A stretch of 5,350 nucleotides of DNA from Bacteroidales bacterium. Its GTDB lineage: Bacteria > Bacteroidota > Bacteroidia > Bacteroidales > JAADJA01. Under the pieces are notes generated by a model that did no database searches, was not told where the DNA came from, and saw only the letters and a program-made list of their open reading frames with translations. Shown piece after piece: positions 1 to 5,350 of this stretch. The DNA is taken from NCBI GenBank assembly GCA_029934735.1, contig JAOZLR010000195.1:1-5350 (forward strand), read 5' to 3'. The position numbers were made by a program, and so were the translations under genes. Position 1 is the first letter of the stretch. Each line of letters starts with the position of its first letter.

Positions 1-42
1 ACAATACTAAGTGGTCATTTATACCTGAGTAGTTTGGTTTTA

Positions 43-50
43 TATTTTTG
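43..50 (+). promoter_or_regulatory. Possible TAnnTTTG promoter element
   Basis: TATTTTTG matches the Bacteroidota -7 consensus TAnnTTTG. A start about 6-8 bases downstream would give a transcript of roughly 150 nt ending at the terminator at 171-206. No clear -33 TTTG/TTG is seen at the right spacing, and a match in such T-rich sequence can arise by chance, so confidence is low. Confidence 0.25.
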
Positions 51-122
51 GAATTTAATCTCAAATACCGGGAAGCAAAGGTGACTTTAATAAAGATAAT
101 GAATAACACGTTCTTTTAAATA

Positions 123-168
123 TCTACTGATATAATTCATCAGTAGAAATATAACATCTTCGCAGATG
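123..168 (+). other. Two stem-loops immediately before the terminator
   Basis: A perfect 9-bp stem pairs 123-131 (TCTACTGAT) with 139-147 (ATCAGTAGA) around a 7-base loop. A second, 5-bp stem pairs 155-159 (CATCT) with 164-168 (AGATG) around TCGC. With the terminator they make three hairpins within 78 bases. They could be the 3' untranslated end of an upstream mRNA or part of a small RNA; no known RNA family is recognised. Confidence 0.5.
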
Positions 169-170
169 AT

Positions 171-206
171 AAGGCTGTTCCGGTTATCCGGAATGGCCTT
201 TTTTTT
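171..206 (+). terminator. Rho-independent terminator
   Basis: A 13-bp stem pairs 171-183 with 188-200 through a TTAT loop at 184-187. Only two pairs are G-T wobbles (176-177 with 194-195), and the inner CCGG/CCGG and outer AAGGC/GCCTT parts pair perfectly. Eight T residues follow at 199-206. It should end transcription arriving from the left on the + strand and insulate the protease gene from upstream transcription. Confidence 0.9.
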
Positions 207-456
207 ATTAAAAGCCAGATGTAAACCTCTGCAAATTTTTATTCACCTGACTCTCAGACTTTTTCACTTATATATATTCTAAAGTGCTTACCTCAAACTA
301 CCCTGTTATTATTCCTCTGTAAACCTCAAGTACACCTAATTAATTAGGTTTTTGTGCTTTTGCATTCTACTTTTACCAAGAATTAGTAATTTTTAATAAT
401 TGCTGATGGAGCAGATATAAAAATAAAAAAACTTAACAACAGTACATAATATATCG
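207..456. other. AT-rich intergenic region without a gene
   Basis: No convincing coding frame is seen on either strand between the terminator and the protease promoter. The only distinct element is the palindrome at 334-349. Otherwise the region is AT-rich with homopolymer A and T runs (for example around 420-432) that could act as an upstream A-tract element for the promoter. Confidence 0.6.
334..349. promoter_or_regulatory. Perfect 16-bp palindrome, possible operator or weak terminator
   Basis: ACCTAATTAATTAGGT is its own reverse complement. It lies about 108 bases upstream of the protease -7 element. It could bind a dimeric regulator. As RNA it could fold into a 6-bp stem with a TTAA loop running into a 5-T tract (349-353), which would make a weak terminator. 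No regulator family is identified. Confidence 0.35.
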
Positions 457-464
457 TATATTTG
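457..464 (+). promoter_or_regulatory. Bacteroidota-type promoter -7 element for the protease gene
   Basis: TATATTTG matches the TAnnTTTG -7 consensus used by the primary sigma factor of Bacteroidota. Transcription would start near 470, giving a leader of about 70 nt before ATG 541. The -33 region (about 431-438, CTTAAC) lacks a good TTTG, so the promoter may be weak or helped by an activator. Confidence 0.6.
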
Positions 465-522
465 CCCATTCCAAAGCATAAATATGTATTTTTAAGTTTC
501 AAATATGAAGTAATAATATTTC

Positions 523-540
523 ACACAAAAAACATTTATT
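523..540 (+). promoter_or_regulatory. A-rich translation initiation region without Shine-Dalgarno
   Basis: The bases before ATG 541 contain six A residues at 527-532, 8 bases upstream of the start, and no GGAGG-like stretch. This is normal for Bacteroidota, where A-rich unstructured leaders replace the Shine-Dalgarno pairing. It supports 541 as the true start. Confidence 0.6.
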
Positions 541-606
541 ATGAAGAAATTTTTATCATTGTTAATTGTAGCTATCCTGCTGGGCTCTTTTAATTTTATT
601 AATGCC
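541..606 (+). other. Signal peptide, residues 1-22
   Basis: The N-terminus has two lysines, a hydrophobic core (FLSLLIVAILLGSF) and a likely signal peptidase I site after A22 (FINA, then Q23). There is no lipobox cysteine, so it is a secreted protein and not a lipoprotein. A Gln directly after the cut fits the known Bacteroidetes 'Q-rule', in which the new N-terminal Gln is cyclised to pyroglutamate. Confidence 0.9.
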
Positions 607-3600
607 CAGACAAGAAGTCAAAACGACAAGCAGGATCTGAAAAAAGAAAAACTGTTAAAGCTTGCTGCCGAATACCTGAAGGTATCTGAACTTGAAAAAG
701 CCGAGGCCGAAAAAGTAGCCAAAGAAAAAGGATGGGTAATCAGGGAAGAATCTGAAGATGGCACTATCTCAGAGATTAAACGAATAGATGCCAGTGGAAT
801 ACCCCAATACTATATAACCACAAACCTCAACGCAGCCCGTACTGTAAACACCGATGATTTATGGACAGGTGGATCTTCAGGCTTAAACCTGGATGGAACA
901 GGCTTCCTTATTGGGGAATGGGATGGTGGCGGAGTTCGAACCACACACCAGGAATTTAATGATGGTACCGGGACAAGGGTAACTCAAATGGATTCACCTG
1001 GTTCTCTATCTGAACACTCAACACATGTGGCAGGGACATTAGTTGCCGAAGGGCAAGATCCGCTTGCCAAAGGAATGGCACATGAGGCCCTTTTAAATGC
1101 TTATGAATGGACAAATGATATTTCGGAAATGACAACGGCCGCTGGAAATGGTTTAACTATTTCAAACCACTCTTATGGATTAAAAACAGGTTGGAACCAG
1201 GAGCCTAATGGTTACTGGTACTGGTGGGGAGATATTACTATTAGCTCAACCGAAGACTATTATTTTGGCTTTTATGATGCTGATGCTGAAGCAATGGATA
1301 ATTTAGCAAATATTGCTCCCCATTATCTCGCAGTTTGGGCTGCAGGCAATGATAGAAATGATAATCATACTGGTGGACATTATGTTATGAGTGGTGGAAT
1401 CTGGACATGGAGTACTGCAAGCCGTGATCCTGATGGTGGTGCCGATGGTTATGATTGTTTGGCTCACGAAACAGTTGCAAAAAATGTCCTTACAGTTGGT
1501 GCTGTAAACGACATTGCTGGGGGATGGACACAGGCTTCTGATGTAACAATGAGCACCTTTAGTAGTTGGGGGCCTACTGATGATGGCAGGATAAAACCTG
1601 ACATAGTGGCCAATGGTGTAAGCCTTTGGTCAACTGAAGAGAATAATGATTCTAACTATGATTGGAAAAGTGGAACATCAATGGCTGCCCCAAGCGTTAC
1701 AGGTACCTTAGCGTTACTGCAAGATTATTATGAAAGCCTCAGGGGTGGATATATGAGTGCTGCTGCACTTAAAGGGTTAGCTATTAATACAGCCAATGAA
1801 GCCGGTCCAAATCCCGGTCCGGATTATATATTTGGATGGGGGCTGTTAAATGCAACCGGCGCAGCCGATGCGATAACTGAGGATGATACAGAAGGAGGAA
1901 TCATTGTGGAGGGTATTCTTGAAGGTGGACAAACAATTGATTATACTTATTATTGTGATGGTACTACGGATATTAATGTAACCCTATGCTGGACAGATCC
2001 ACCAGCTACTCCATTGAGTCCACAGTTAAATCCTACAACCTCGATGCTTGTAAATGAACTCGACCTGAAAATTTATGATGAAGCGTCAGCCATTTATTAT
2101 GCATGGAAACTAAATCCCTACAATCCTTCTGCTGCCGCCACGCATACTGCCGAAAATTGGCGGGACAATGTTGAGGTAGTAAATATCCAAAGCCCGTCAG
2201 CAGGATATTATACTTTACGCGTTGACCATGATGGTAGTTTATCAGGTGGAAAGCAAGCCTATGCTTTGATTGTTAGCGGACTAACCACACCACCTACTGA
2301 CACATATTGTAAAACAAGGCATACATCATGGTCATCGTTTGAATATATTGAAAATGTTACAATGGGAGATATTGACAATACTACCGGTCGCTCTCCTGGC
2401 GGATATCATGATTATACAGGACTTGTAACATCAATAAATAAAGGTGCAAGTCAAACCCTGAATGTTACAATTAACGGCTATACTAATGATCAGGGTAAGG
2501 CTTGGGTTGACTGGAACCATGATGGAGATTTCAGTGATGCAGGTGAGGAGTTTATTCTTGGCTCAGGTGCTGGCCCATACTCCACTTCAATTACTGCTCC
2601 TTCAAATGCTGTTTCCGGACATACAACTATGAGGGTTTGTTTAACATATAATGTTACCCCAACTCAATGCGGCACCCTTACTTTTGGCGAAACTGAAGAT
2701 TATACCATATTTGTTGTTGGTACTCCGGGATTATGGACAGGTTTAGTTAGCACTAACTGGAATACGGCCGGCAACTGGGATGATGGAAATATTCCGACAT
2801 CAGCTACTAATGTCACTATTCCGGGTGGCACTCCACACCAGCCAACCATTGGTACCGGAACATCTTCCCAATATGCATATTGTAATAATTTGACAATACA
2901 ATCAGGTGCGGTTTTAACCCAAACAGGAACAAATCTATACAGAAGTTTTTTCCATGTTAATGGTGATTTTAATTCTGATGCAGGAACGTTCAGTCAAGTT
3001 TCGGATTATGCCTTTTTGAATTTCAGAGGATCTTCAGACACTTCGTGGGATGACGACGGTGAAGATGATACTTATACGATGGTGAGAGTTGAAAAATCTG
3101 GAGGAAGCAGATTAATGATGTGGCAGAATATGACTGTTAAAAGTTTTGAAATCAGAGAGGGTGAATTTAAAATTGATGCCCAGTGGACATTAACTGTTAC
3201 AGGTATATCTTCTTATGCTTTTCAGGTAGAAGATGGAGGCATTCTAATTCTACAGGATGAAACAATAGACGTTACTTCCGGAGATGTTGAGTTTGAAGAT
3301 GGCAGTCAGGCTAATGTATCCGGTGGGTTAATAAAATGTGGAGATGAATTCAGAGTTGATGCAAATACAACTTATGATATTCAATTTACAGGTGGTACTG
3401 TAGAAATGTACGGTTCACTGTCGCAATATATTGAAGATCATGACGGAAACACAGAGTTATATGATCTAATCATCAATAAAAGCTCAGGAACATGTACTGT
3501 GAATTATGGGGCTTTATATGTCAGAAATGACCTTTCAATCAGTAGTGGTACATTGAGTTCTAATGCCTATGATATATATATTGGAGGGAATTGGACAAAT

Positions 3601-5350
3601 AGTGGTAGCGGCACCTTTAACCCGGGAACAGGTTTAGTTGTGTTCGACAGTGAGGGTGAAGCTCAGGATGTATCCGGCAGCTGTACATTTTATAATGTAA
3701 AACAGGTTAATGCTGGAAAATTTTTAAGATTTAACAACTACTCTGGTACAACAACTATATTAAATGACCTGGAATTGAATTTCTACTGCTATGCATATCG
3801 TGATATAAATGTAAACGGTGAGTTAAACATTAATAATACAGCATCCCGGTTTATTGCGGTCAATTCATTATGTAATACCACTGTTGGTAGTCTCAACCAA
3901 GGTGGCACCCTAGTGTGTAATGGAGGTGTAATCACTGTAAATGATTTATTTGAACCTGGAATCTATGGAACACACCATGTTATTAGTGGAACTATAAACC
4001 TCCACCAGGATGGTAGTTCATATATAGATTTAAATGGTGATCTTATAATTGATGATGGCCAAATAAATATATATGGTAGTTATGGTGGTACCAGTGTTTG
4101 GCCATACACTAGTGATGCTTCTATTACAATGAGTGGCGGAGTTCTGGATTTTAAAGAAATTGGAATATCATTAGGTGCCAGTTATAATTTTACTGAAAAC
4201 ATAACAGGTGGCACAATTAGGACAATAGGCGGATTCTATGGTAACAGGGCTGACTTTAATCCTGCCGGAGGCACTTTAGAGTTTTATGGTAGTGGTGATT
4301 ATAACATAAGCCAGGTGCCCGGATGTACTCTGTATGATGTTAGTATTGACAAATCGGCTAAAGATAGTTCTTCATCAACAGAAAATGGTAAACAAGTAAT
4401 AGATGAAAGAACAGGTGCGATTATAAGCAATGGTGGCAAAGGCAATTCTATATCACTAAACAGTGATATTATTGTTACGAATGATCTTGATATTACTTCT
4501 GGGACTATGACTATTGGGAGCCACAATCTAACAATTGACGGCGATTGTAATATTAATGCAATAATGGATGTCGGGGCAACCGGGAATGTTCTGAATCACG
4601 GATTACTTAACCTTGGCTCTACCGGAACATTAACTATTACCGGAGGTTCATTTATTAATGATCATCCTTATGGCAGTGAAGCCTGGCAATATATGCAAGG
4701 AACATTCAATTTAAGTGCAGGTTTGTTCGAGATTATGCATAATAGTATTTTATTAGAATCTACTTTCGTTGATAATATTTCAGGAGGTACAATACGAACG
4801 GGTCATTCATTCCGGGCAGATAATGCGGGCACATTTGAACCCTCCGGAGGAACTTTTGAATTTACCGGTACAGGAGGGTCTCCGTTTATTGATTGTGCGG
4901 CGGGAAACTTTTTTAATGACCTTGATATTAATAGTTCGGTTAATTATAATCTGTATACTGATGCAGAAGTGAGAGGAGATATGACAATAGATAACGGATT
5001 GTTAAGTCTTAATCATTTTGATCTGTCCTGCCTTGGTAATGTGAATATAACTAATGGAGGGGCTATGTCTATTGGCGAAAATTCAGCATTAAAACTTGAT
5101 GATGGCAGTGCTCTGACCGTTGCAACAGGTGGCGAAATACAAATTGTGGGTTCAGCAGGTAATGAAGCAACCGTCTCTCATATTTCATCAGGCACATACA
5201 ACTTCAGTGTTTTCGGTACAATTGCTGCGGAATATGCCGTTTTTGAATATATGAACGGTTCATCTATTAATGTGAAATCCAGTGGAACAGTTGATGTAAG
5301 TCATTCATTTAATAATTGCATTTTCAGAAATGGAGCCCCTGCACCATCTA
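541..5350 (+). CDS. Giant secreted subtilisin-like (S8) serine protease with GEVED domain and beta-solenoid tail; 3' end outside window
   Basis: Exported endopeptidase predicted to cleave proteins outside the cell or at its surface. The frame is open for 1603 codons with no stop, so the protein is partial at its C-terminus. ATG 541 is the first in-frame start after tandem stops at 511-516, and a signal peptide follows at once. Domains in order: signal peptide 1-22, propeptide about 23-100, S8 catalytic domain about 112-445, jelly-roll about 452-580, GEVED domain about 589-726, Trp-rich module 730-800, beta-strand repeats 800-1603 and beyond. The catalytic set is complete: D128 (GEWDGGGVRTTHQEF), H162 (HSTHVAGT), oxyanion N270 (AAGND) and S380 (SGTSMAAPS). 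Known S8 enzymes are commonly 300-700 residues; the extra length here is almost all repeat tail. Family knowledge suggests a type IX secretion substrate, but the sorting domain is not in view. Substrate unknown. It stands alone after a terminator with its own promoter, so it is probably the first or only gene of its transcript. The protease call is very secure; the tail's role is inferred. Confidence 0.97.
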   Translation, partial: MKKFLSLLIVAILLGSFNFINAQTRSQNDKQDLKKEKLLKLAAEYLKVSELEKAEAEKVAKEKGWVIREESEDGTISEIKRIDASGIPQYYITTNLNAARTVNTDDLWTGGSSGLNLDGTGFLIGEWDGGGVRTTHQEFNDGTGTRVTQMDSPGSLSEHSTHVAGTLVAEGQDPLAKGMAHEALLNAYEWTNDISEMTTAAGNGLTISNHSYGLKTGWNQEPNGYWYWWGDITISSTEDYYFGFYDADAEAMDNLANIAPHYLAVWAAGNDRNDNHTGGHYVMSGGIWTWSTASRDPDGGADGYDCLAHETVAKNVLTVGAVNDIAGGWTQASDVTMSTFSSWGPTDDGRIKPDIVANGVSLWSTEENNDSNYDWKSGTSMAAPSVTGTLALLQDYYESLRGGYMSAAALKGLAINTANEAGPNPGPDYIFGWGLLNATGAADAITEDDTEGGIIVEGILEGGQTIDYTYYCDGTTDINVTLCWTDPPATPLSPQLNPTTSMLVNELDLKIYDEASAIYYAWKLNPYNPSAAATHTAENWRDNVEVVNIQSPSAGYYTLRVDHDGSLSGGKQAYALIVSGLTTPPTDTYCKTRHTSWSSFEYIENVTMGDIDNTTGRSPGGYHDYTGLVTSINKGASQTLNVTINGYTNDQGKAWVDWNHDGDFSDAGEEFILGSGAGPYSTSITAPSNAVSGHTTMRVCLTYNVTPTQCGTLTFGETEDYTIFVVGTPGLWTGLVSTNWNTAGNWDDGNIPTSATNVTIPGGTPHQPTIGTGTSSQYAYCNNLTIQSGAVLTQTGTNLYRSFFHVNGDFNSDAGTFSQVSDYAFLNFRGSSDTSWDDDGEDDTYTMVRVEKSGGSRLMMWQNMTVKSFEIREGEFKIDAQWTLTVTGISSYAFQVEDGGILILQDETIDVTSGDVEFEDGSQANVSGGLIKCGDEFRVDANTTYDIQFTGGTVEMYGSLSQYIEDHDGNTELYDLIINKSSGTCTVNYGALYVRNDLSISSGTLSSNAYDIYIGGNWTNSGSGTFNPGTGLVVFDSEGEAQDVSGSCTFYNVKQVNAGKFLRFNNYSGTTTILNDLELNFYCYAYRDINVNGELNINNTASRFIAVNSLCNTTVGSLNQGGTLVCNGGVITVNDLFEPGIYGTHHVISGTINLHQDGSSYIDLNGDLIIDDGQINIYGSYGGTSVWPYTSDASITMSGGVLDFKEIGISLGASYNFTENITGGTIRTIGGFYGNRADFNPAGGTLEFYGSGDYNISQVPGCTLYDVSIDKSAKDSSSSTENGKQVIDERTGAIISNGGKGNSISLNSDIIVTNDLDITSGTMTIGSHNLTIDGDCNINAIMDVGATGNVLNHGLLNLGSTGTLTITGGSFINDHPYGSEAWQYMQGTFNLSAGLFEIMHNSILLESTFVDNISGGTIRTGHSFRADNAGTFEPSGGTFEFTGTGGSPFIDCAAGNFFNDLDINSSVNYNLYTDAEVRGDMTIDNGLLSLNHFDLSCLGNVNITNGGAMSIGENSALKLDDGSALTVATGGEIQIVGSAGNEATVSHISSGTYNFSVFGTIAAEYAVFEYMNGSSINVKSSGTVDVSHSFNNCIFRNGAPAPS
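607..840 (+). other. Putative propeptide of the subtilase, residues about 23-100
   Basis: This stretch lies between the signal peptide and the catalytic core. It opens with a Lys/Glu/Leu-rich segment (about residues 32-63) likely to form one or two helices. Beta-like sequence follows, ending in IPQYYITTNLNAA, a phrase familiar from Bacteroidota subtilases just ahead of the mature enzyme. Subtilase propeptides act as intramolecular chaperones and inhibitors; that role is inferred here. It does not obviously match a classic I9 inhibitor domain by eye, and the exact processing point cannot be read from sequence. Confidence 0.6.
874..1875 (+). other. Peptidase S8 catalytic domain, residues about 112-445
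   Basis: This is the subtilisin-fold protease core. Catalytic Asp is D128 in GEWDGGGVRTTHQEF, His is H162 in SEHSTHVAGTL, the oxyanion Asn is N270 in VWAAGNDRND, and the nucleophile is S380 in SGTSMAAPSVTG. Supporting family motifs are NHSYG (around residue 211), FSSWGPTDDGRIKPDI (340-355) and FGWGLLNATGA near the end of the fold. An aromatic-rich insertion (NGYWYWWGD, around residues 223-231) lies between His and the oxyanion Asn, and may shape the substrate cleft. The middle residue of the His motif is Ser (HSTH) instead of the usual Gly. No essential residue is missing, so the enzyme should be active. Confidence 0.96.
1894..2280 (+). other. KP-43-type C-terminal jelly-roll (beta-barrel) domain, residues about 452-580
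   Basis: This domain directly follows the catalytic core, as in KP-43-like subtilases, where a small beta-barrel packs against the protease. Recognisable landmarks are INVTLCWTDPP (478-488), MLVNELDLKI (502-511), NWRDNVEVVNI (539-549), GYYTLRVDHDG (556-566) and QAYALIVSG (572-580). In relatives this module stabilises the enzyme; that function is inferred from the family. C472 and C483 are close enough to form a disulfide. Confidence 0.8.
2305..2718 (+). other. GEVED domain, residues about 589-726
   Basis: The domain opens with YC (589-590), continues with EYIENVTMGDIDN and GGYHDYT, then VDWNHDGDFSDAGEEF (656-671), and ends with the hallmark FGETEDYTIFVV (715-726). It is a beta-sandwich accessory module common in secreted Bacteroidota proteases and adhesin-like proteins. 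The DWNHDGDF loop carries alternating Asp/Asn residues suggestive of calcium binding. C590, C700 and C710 are available for a disulfide. Its molecular role is not well established. Confidence 0.85.
2728..2940 (+). other. Trp-rich 'NW' module introducing the repeat tail, residues about 730-800
   Basis: The motif GLWTGLVSTNW (730-740), then NTAGNWDDGNIPTSATNVTI (741-760), resembles a recurring segment in Bacteroidota cell-surface proteins that precedes beta-helical regions. W732, W740 and W746 are the key aromatic positions. It is probably the N-terminal cap or first coil of the solenoid that follows. This reading rests on remembered pattern similarity and not on a named family match. Confidence 0.55.
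4120..4353 (+). repeat. Long-period repeat, copy A (residues about 1194-1271)
   Basis: This is the first copy of a block whose landmarks are ITMSGGVLDF, NITGGTIRT, DFNPAGGTLEFYGSG and LYDVSIDK. It aligns with copy B at an offset of 192-194 residues, meaning about 576-582 bases. The similarity is clear in protein but strongly diverged in DNA, so the duplication is old or maintained by selection on structure. Confidence 0.7.
4690..4938 (+). repeat. Long-period repeat, copy B (residues about 1384-1466)
   Basis: This is the second copy, with landmarks FNLSAGLFEI, NISGGTIRT, TFEPSGGTFEFTGTG and NDLDINSS in the same order as copy A. GGTIRT is identical in both copies, at 1223-1228 and 1415-1420. 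Small length differences between landmarks indicate loop insertions. Confidence 0.7.

Larger units (their letters stand above)
57..206 (+). ncRNA. Candidate short structured transcript (unrecognised)
   Basis: The segment lies between a possible TAnnTTTG element (43-50) and a strong terminator (171-206). It contains no ORF longer than a few codons and carries three stem-loops at its 3' end. These are the hallmarks of a small RNA, but the same evidence fits the 3' untranslated region of a gene ending before the window. Frame 1 is open only from the window edge to a TGA at 82-84 (27 codons, no recognisable protein), so a gene tail there is possible. Confidence 0.25.
2941..5350 (+). repeat. Beta-strand repeat tail (predicted parallel beta-solenoid), residues about 800-1603 and beyond
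   Basis: More than 800 residues are built of short beta-strand phrases separated by Gly/Asn turns, poor in Lys and Pro and rich in Thr, Ser, Asn, Asp and Gly. Recurrent phrases include a GGTxEFxGxG-type block at 951-958, 1243-1251 and 1436-1444, with a degenerate copy around 1026-1036. Shortly after each comes a hydrophobic/Asp phrase: LYDLIINK (973-980), FYNVKQV (1050-1056), LYDVSIDK (1264-1271) and NDLDINSS (1459-1466). Phrases of the type NDLDITSGT and NGDLIIDDG also recur. This pattern suits a right-handed parallel beta-helix acting as a stalk, adhesin or polymer-binding surface. Function is inferred. Spacing is irregular, so it is not a simple tandem repeat. Confidence 0.75.

Noticed and set aside
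1..84. Open frame from the left window edge to TGA at 82-84 (27 codons)
   Set aside because: It could be the tail of an upstream gene, but it is too short and its sequence matches nothing I recognise; not called as a CDS.
99..119. ATG-initiated six-codon ORF ending at TAA
   Set aside because: Far too short and with no supporting context for a leader peptide, since no downstream attenuated gene follows before the terminator.
4299..4526. 75-codon open frame on the minus strand
   Set aside because: It lies entirely antisense to the protease tail, where the coding frame is clearly real. It has no recognisable protein features beyond hydrophobic runs mirrored from the beta-strand codons, and no promoter or initiation signal of its own was evident.
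4769..4972. 67-codon open frame on the plus strand in a different frame
   Set aside because: It overlaps the protease repeat tail out of frame. The main frame continues through it with recognisable repeat motifs, so this is a shadow frame.
541..5350. Possibility that the protease is a pseudogene or contains a frameshift
   Set aside because: The frame is continuous from 541 to the window end, with all catalytic residues present and domain motifs in order.

Overview
The window looks like a stretch of a Bacteroidota chromosome (a Bacteroidales/Marinilabiliales- or Flavobacteriia-like organism). It is AT-rich and has a Bacteroidota-type TAnnTTTG promoter element. The start codon is preceded by an A-rich patch instead of a Shine-Dalgarno sequence. 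The encoded protein combines modules (KP-43-like subtilase, GEVED domain, long beta-strand repeat tail) typical of large secreted proteins in that phylum. The genus cannot be told from the sequence.

Layout. Positions 1-206 carry no convincing protein gene. They end in three consecutive hairpins, the last a strong rho-independent terminator on the + strand (171-206). This is either the 3' end of a transcript that begins before the window or a short non-coding transcript. Positions 207-540 are an AT-rich intergenic leader holding a perfect 16-bp palindrome (334-349), a good TAnnTTTG promoter element (457-464), two tiny upstream ORFs and an A-rich initiation region.

From 541 to the end of the window a single reading frame is open without a stop for 1603 codons and runs off the right edge. 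It encodes a giant exported serine protease. In order it has a signal peptide, a short charged propeptide, an S8 (subtilisin-like) catalytic domain with a complete Asp/His/Asn/Ser set, and a KP-43-type jelly-roll. A GEVED domain, a Trp-rich 'NW' module and at least 800 residues of Gly/Asn/Thr/Ser-rich beta-strand repeats (a predicted beta-solenoid) follow. The C-terminus, where a type IX secretion sorting domain would be expected, lies outside the window.

No tRNA, rRNA, CRISPR array, insertion sequence or second protein gene is visible. The most noteworthy points are the long-period (about 193-residue) internal duplication in the tail, the unusual multi-domain architecture, and the possible short structured RNA upstream.
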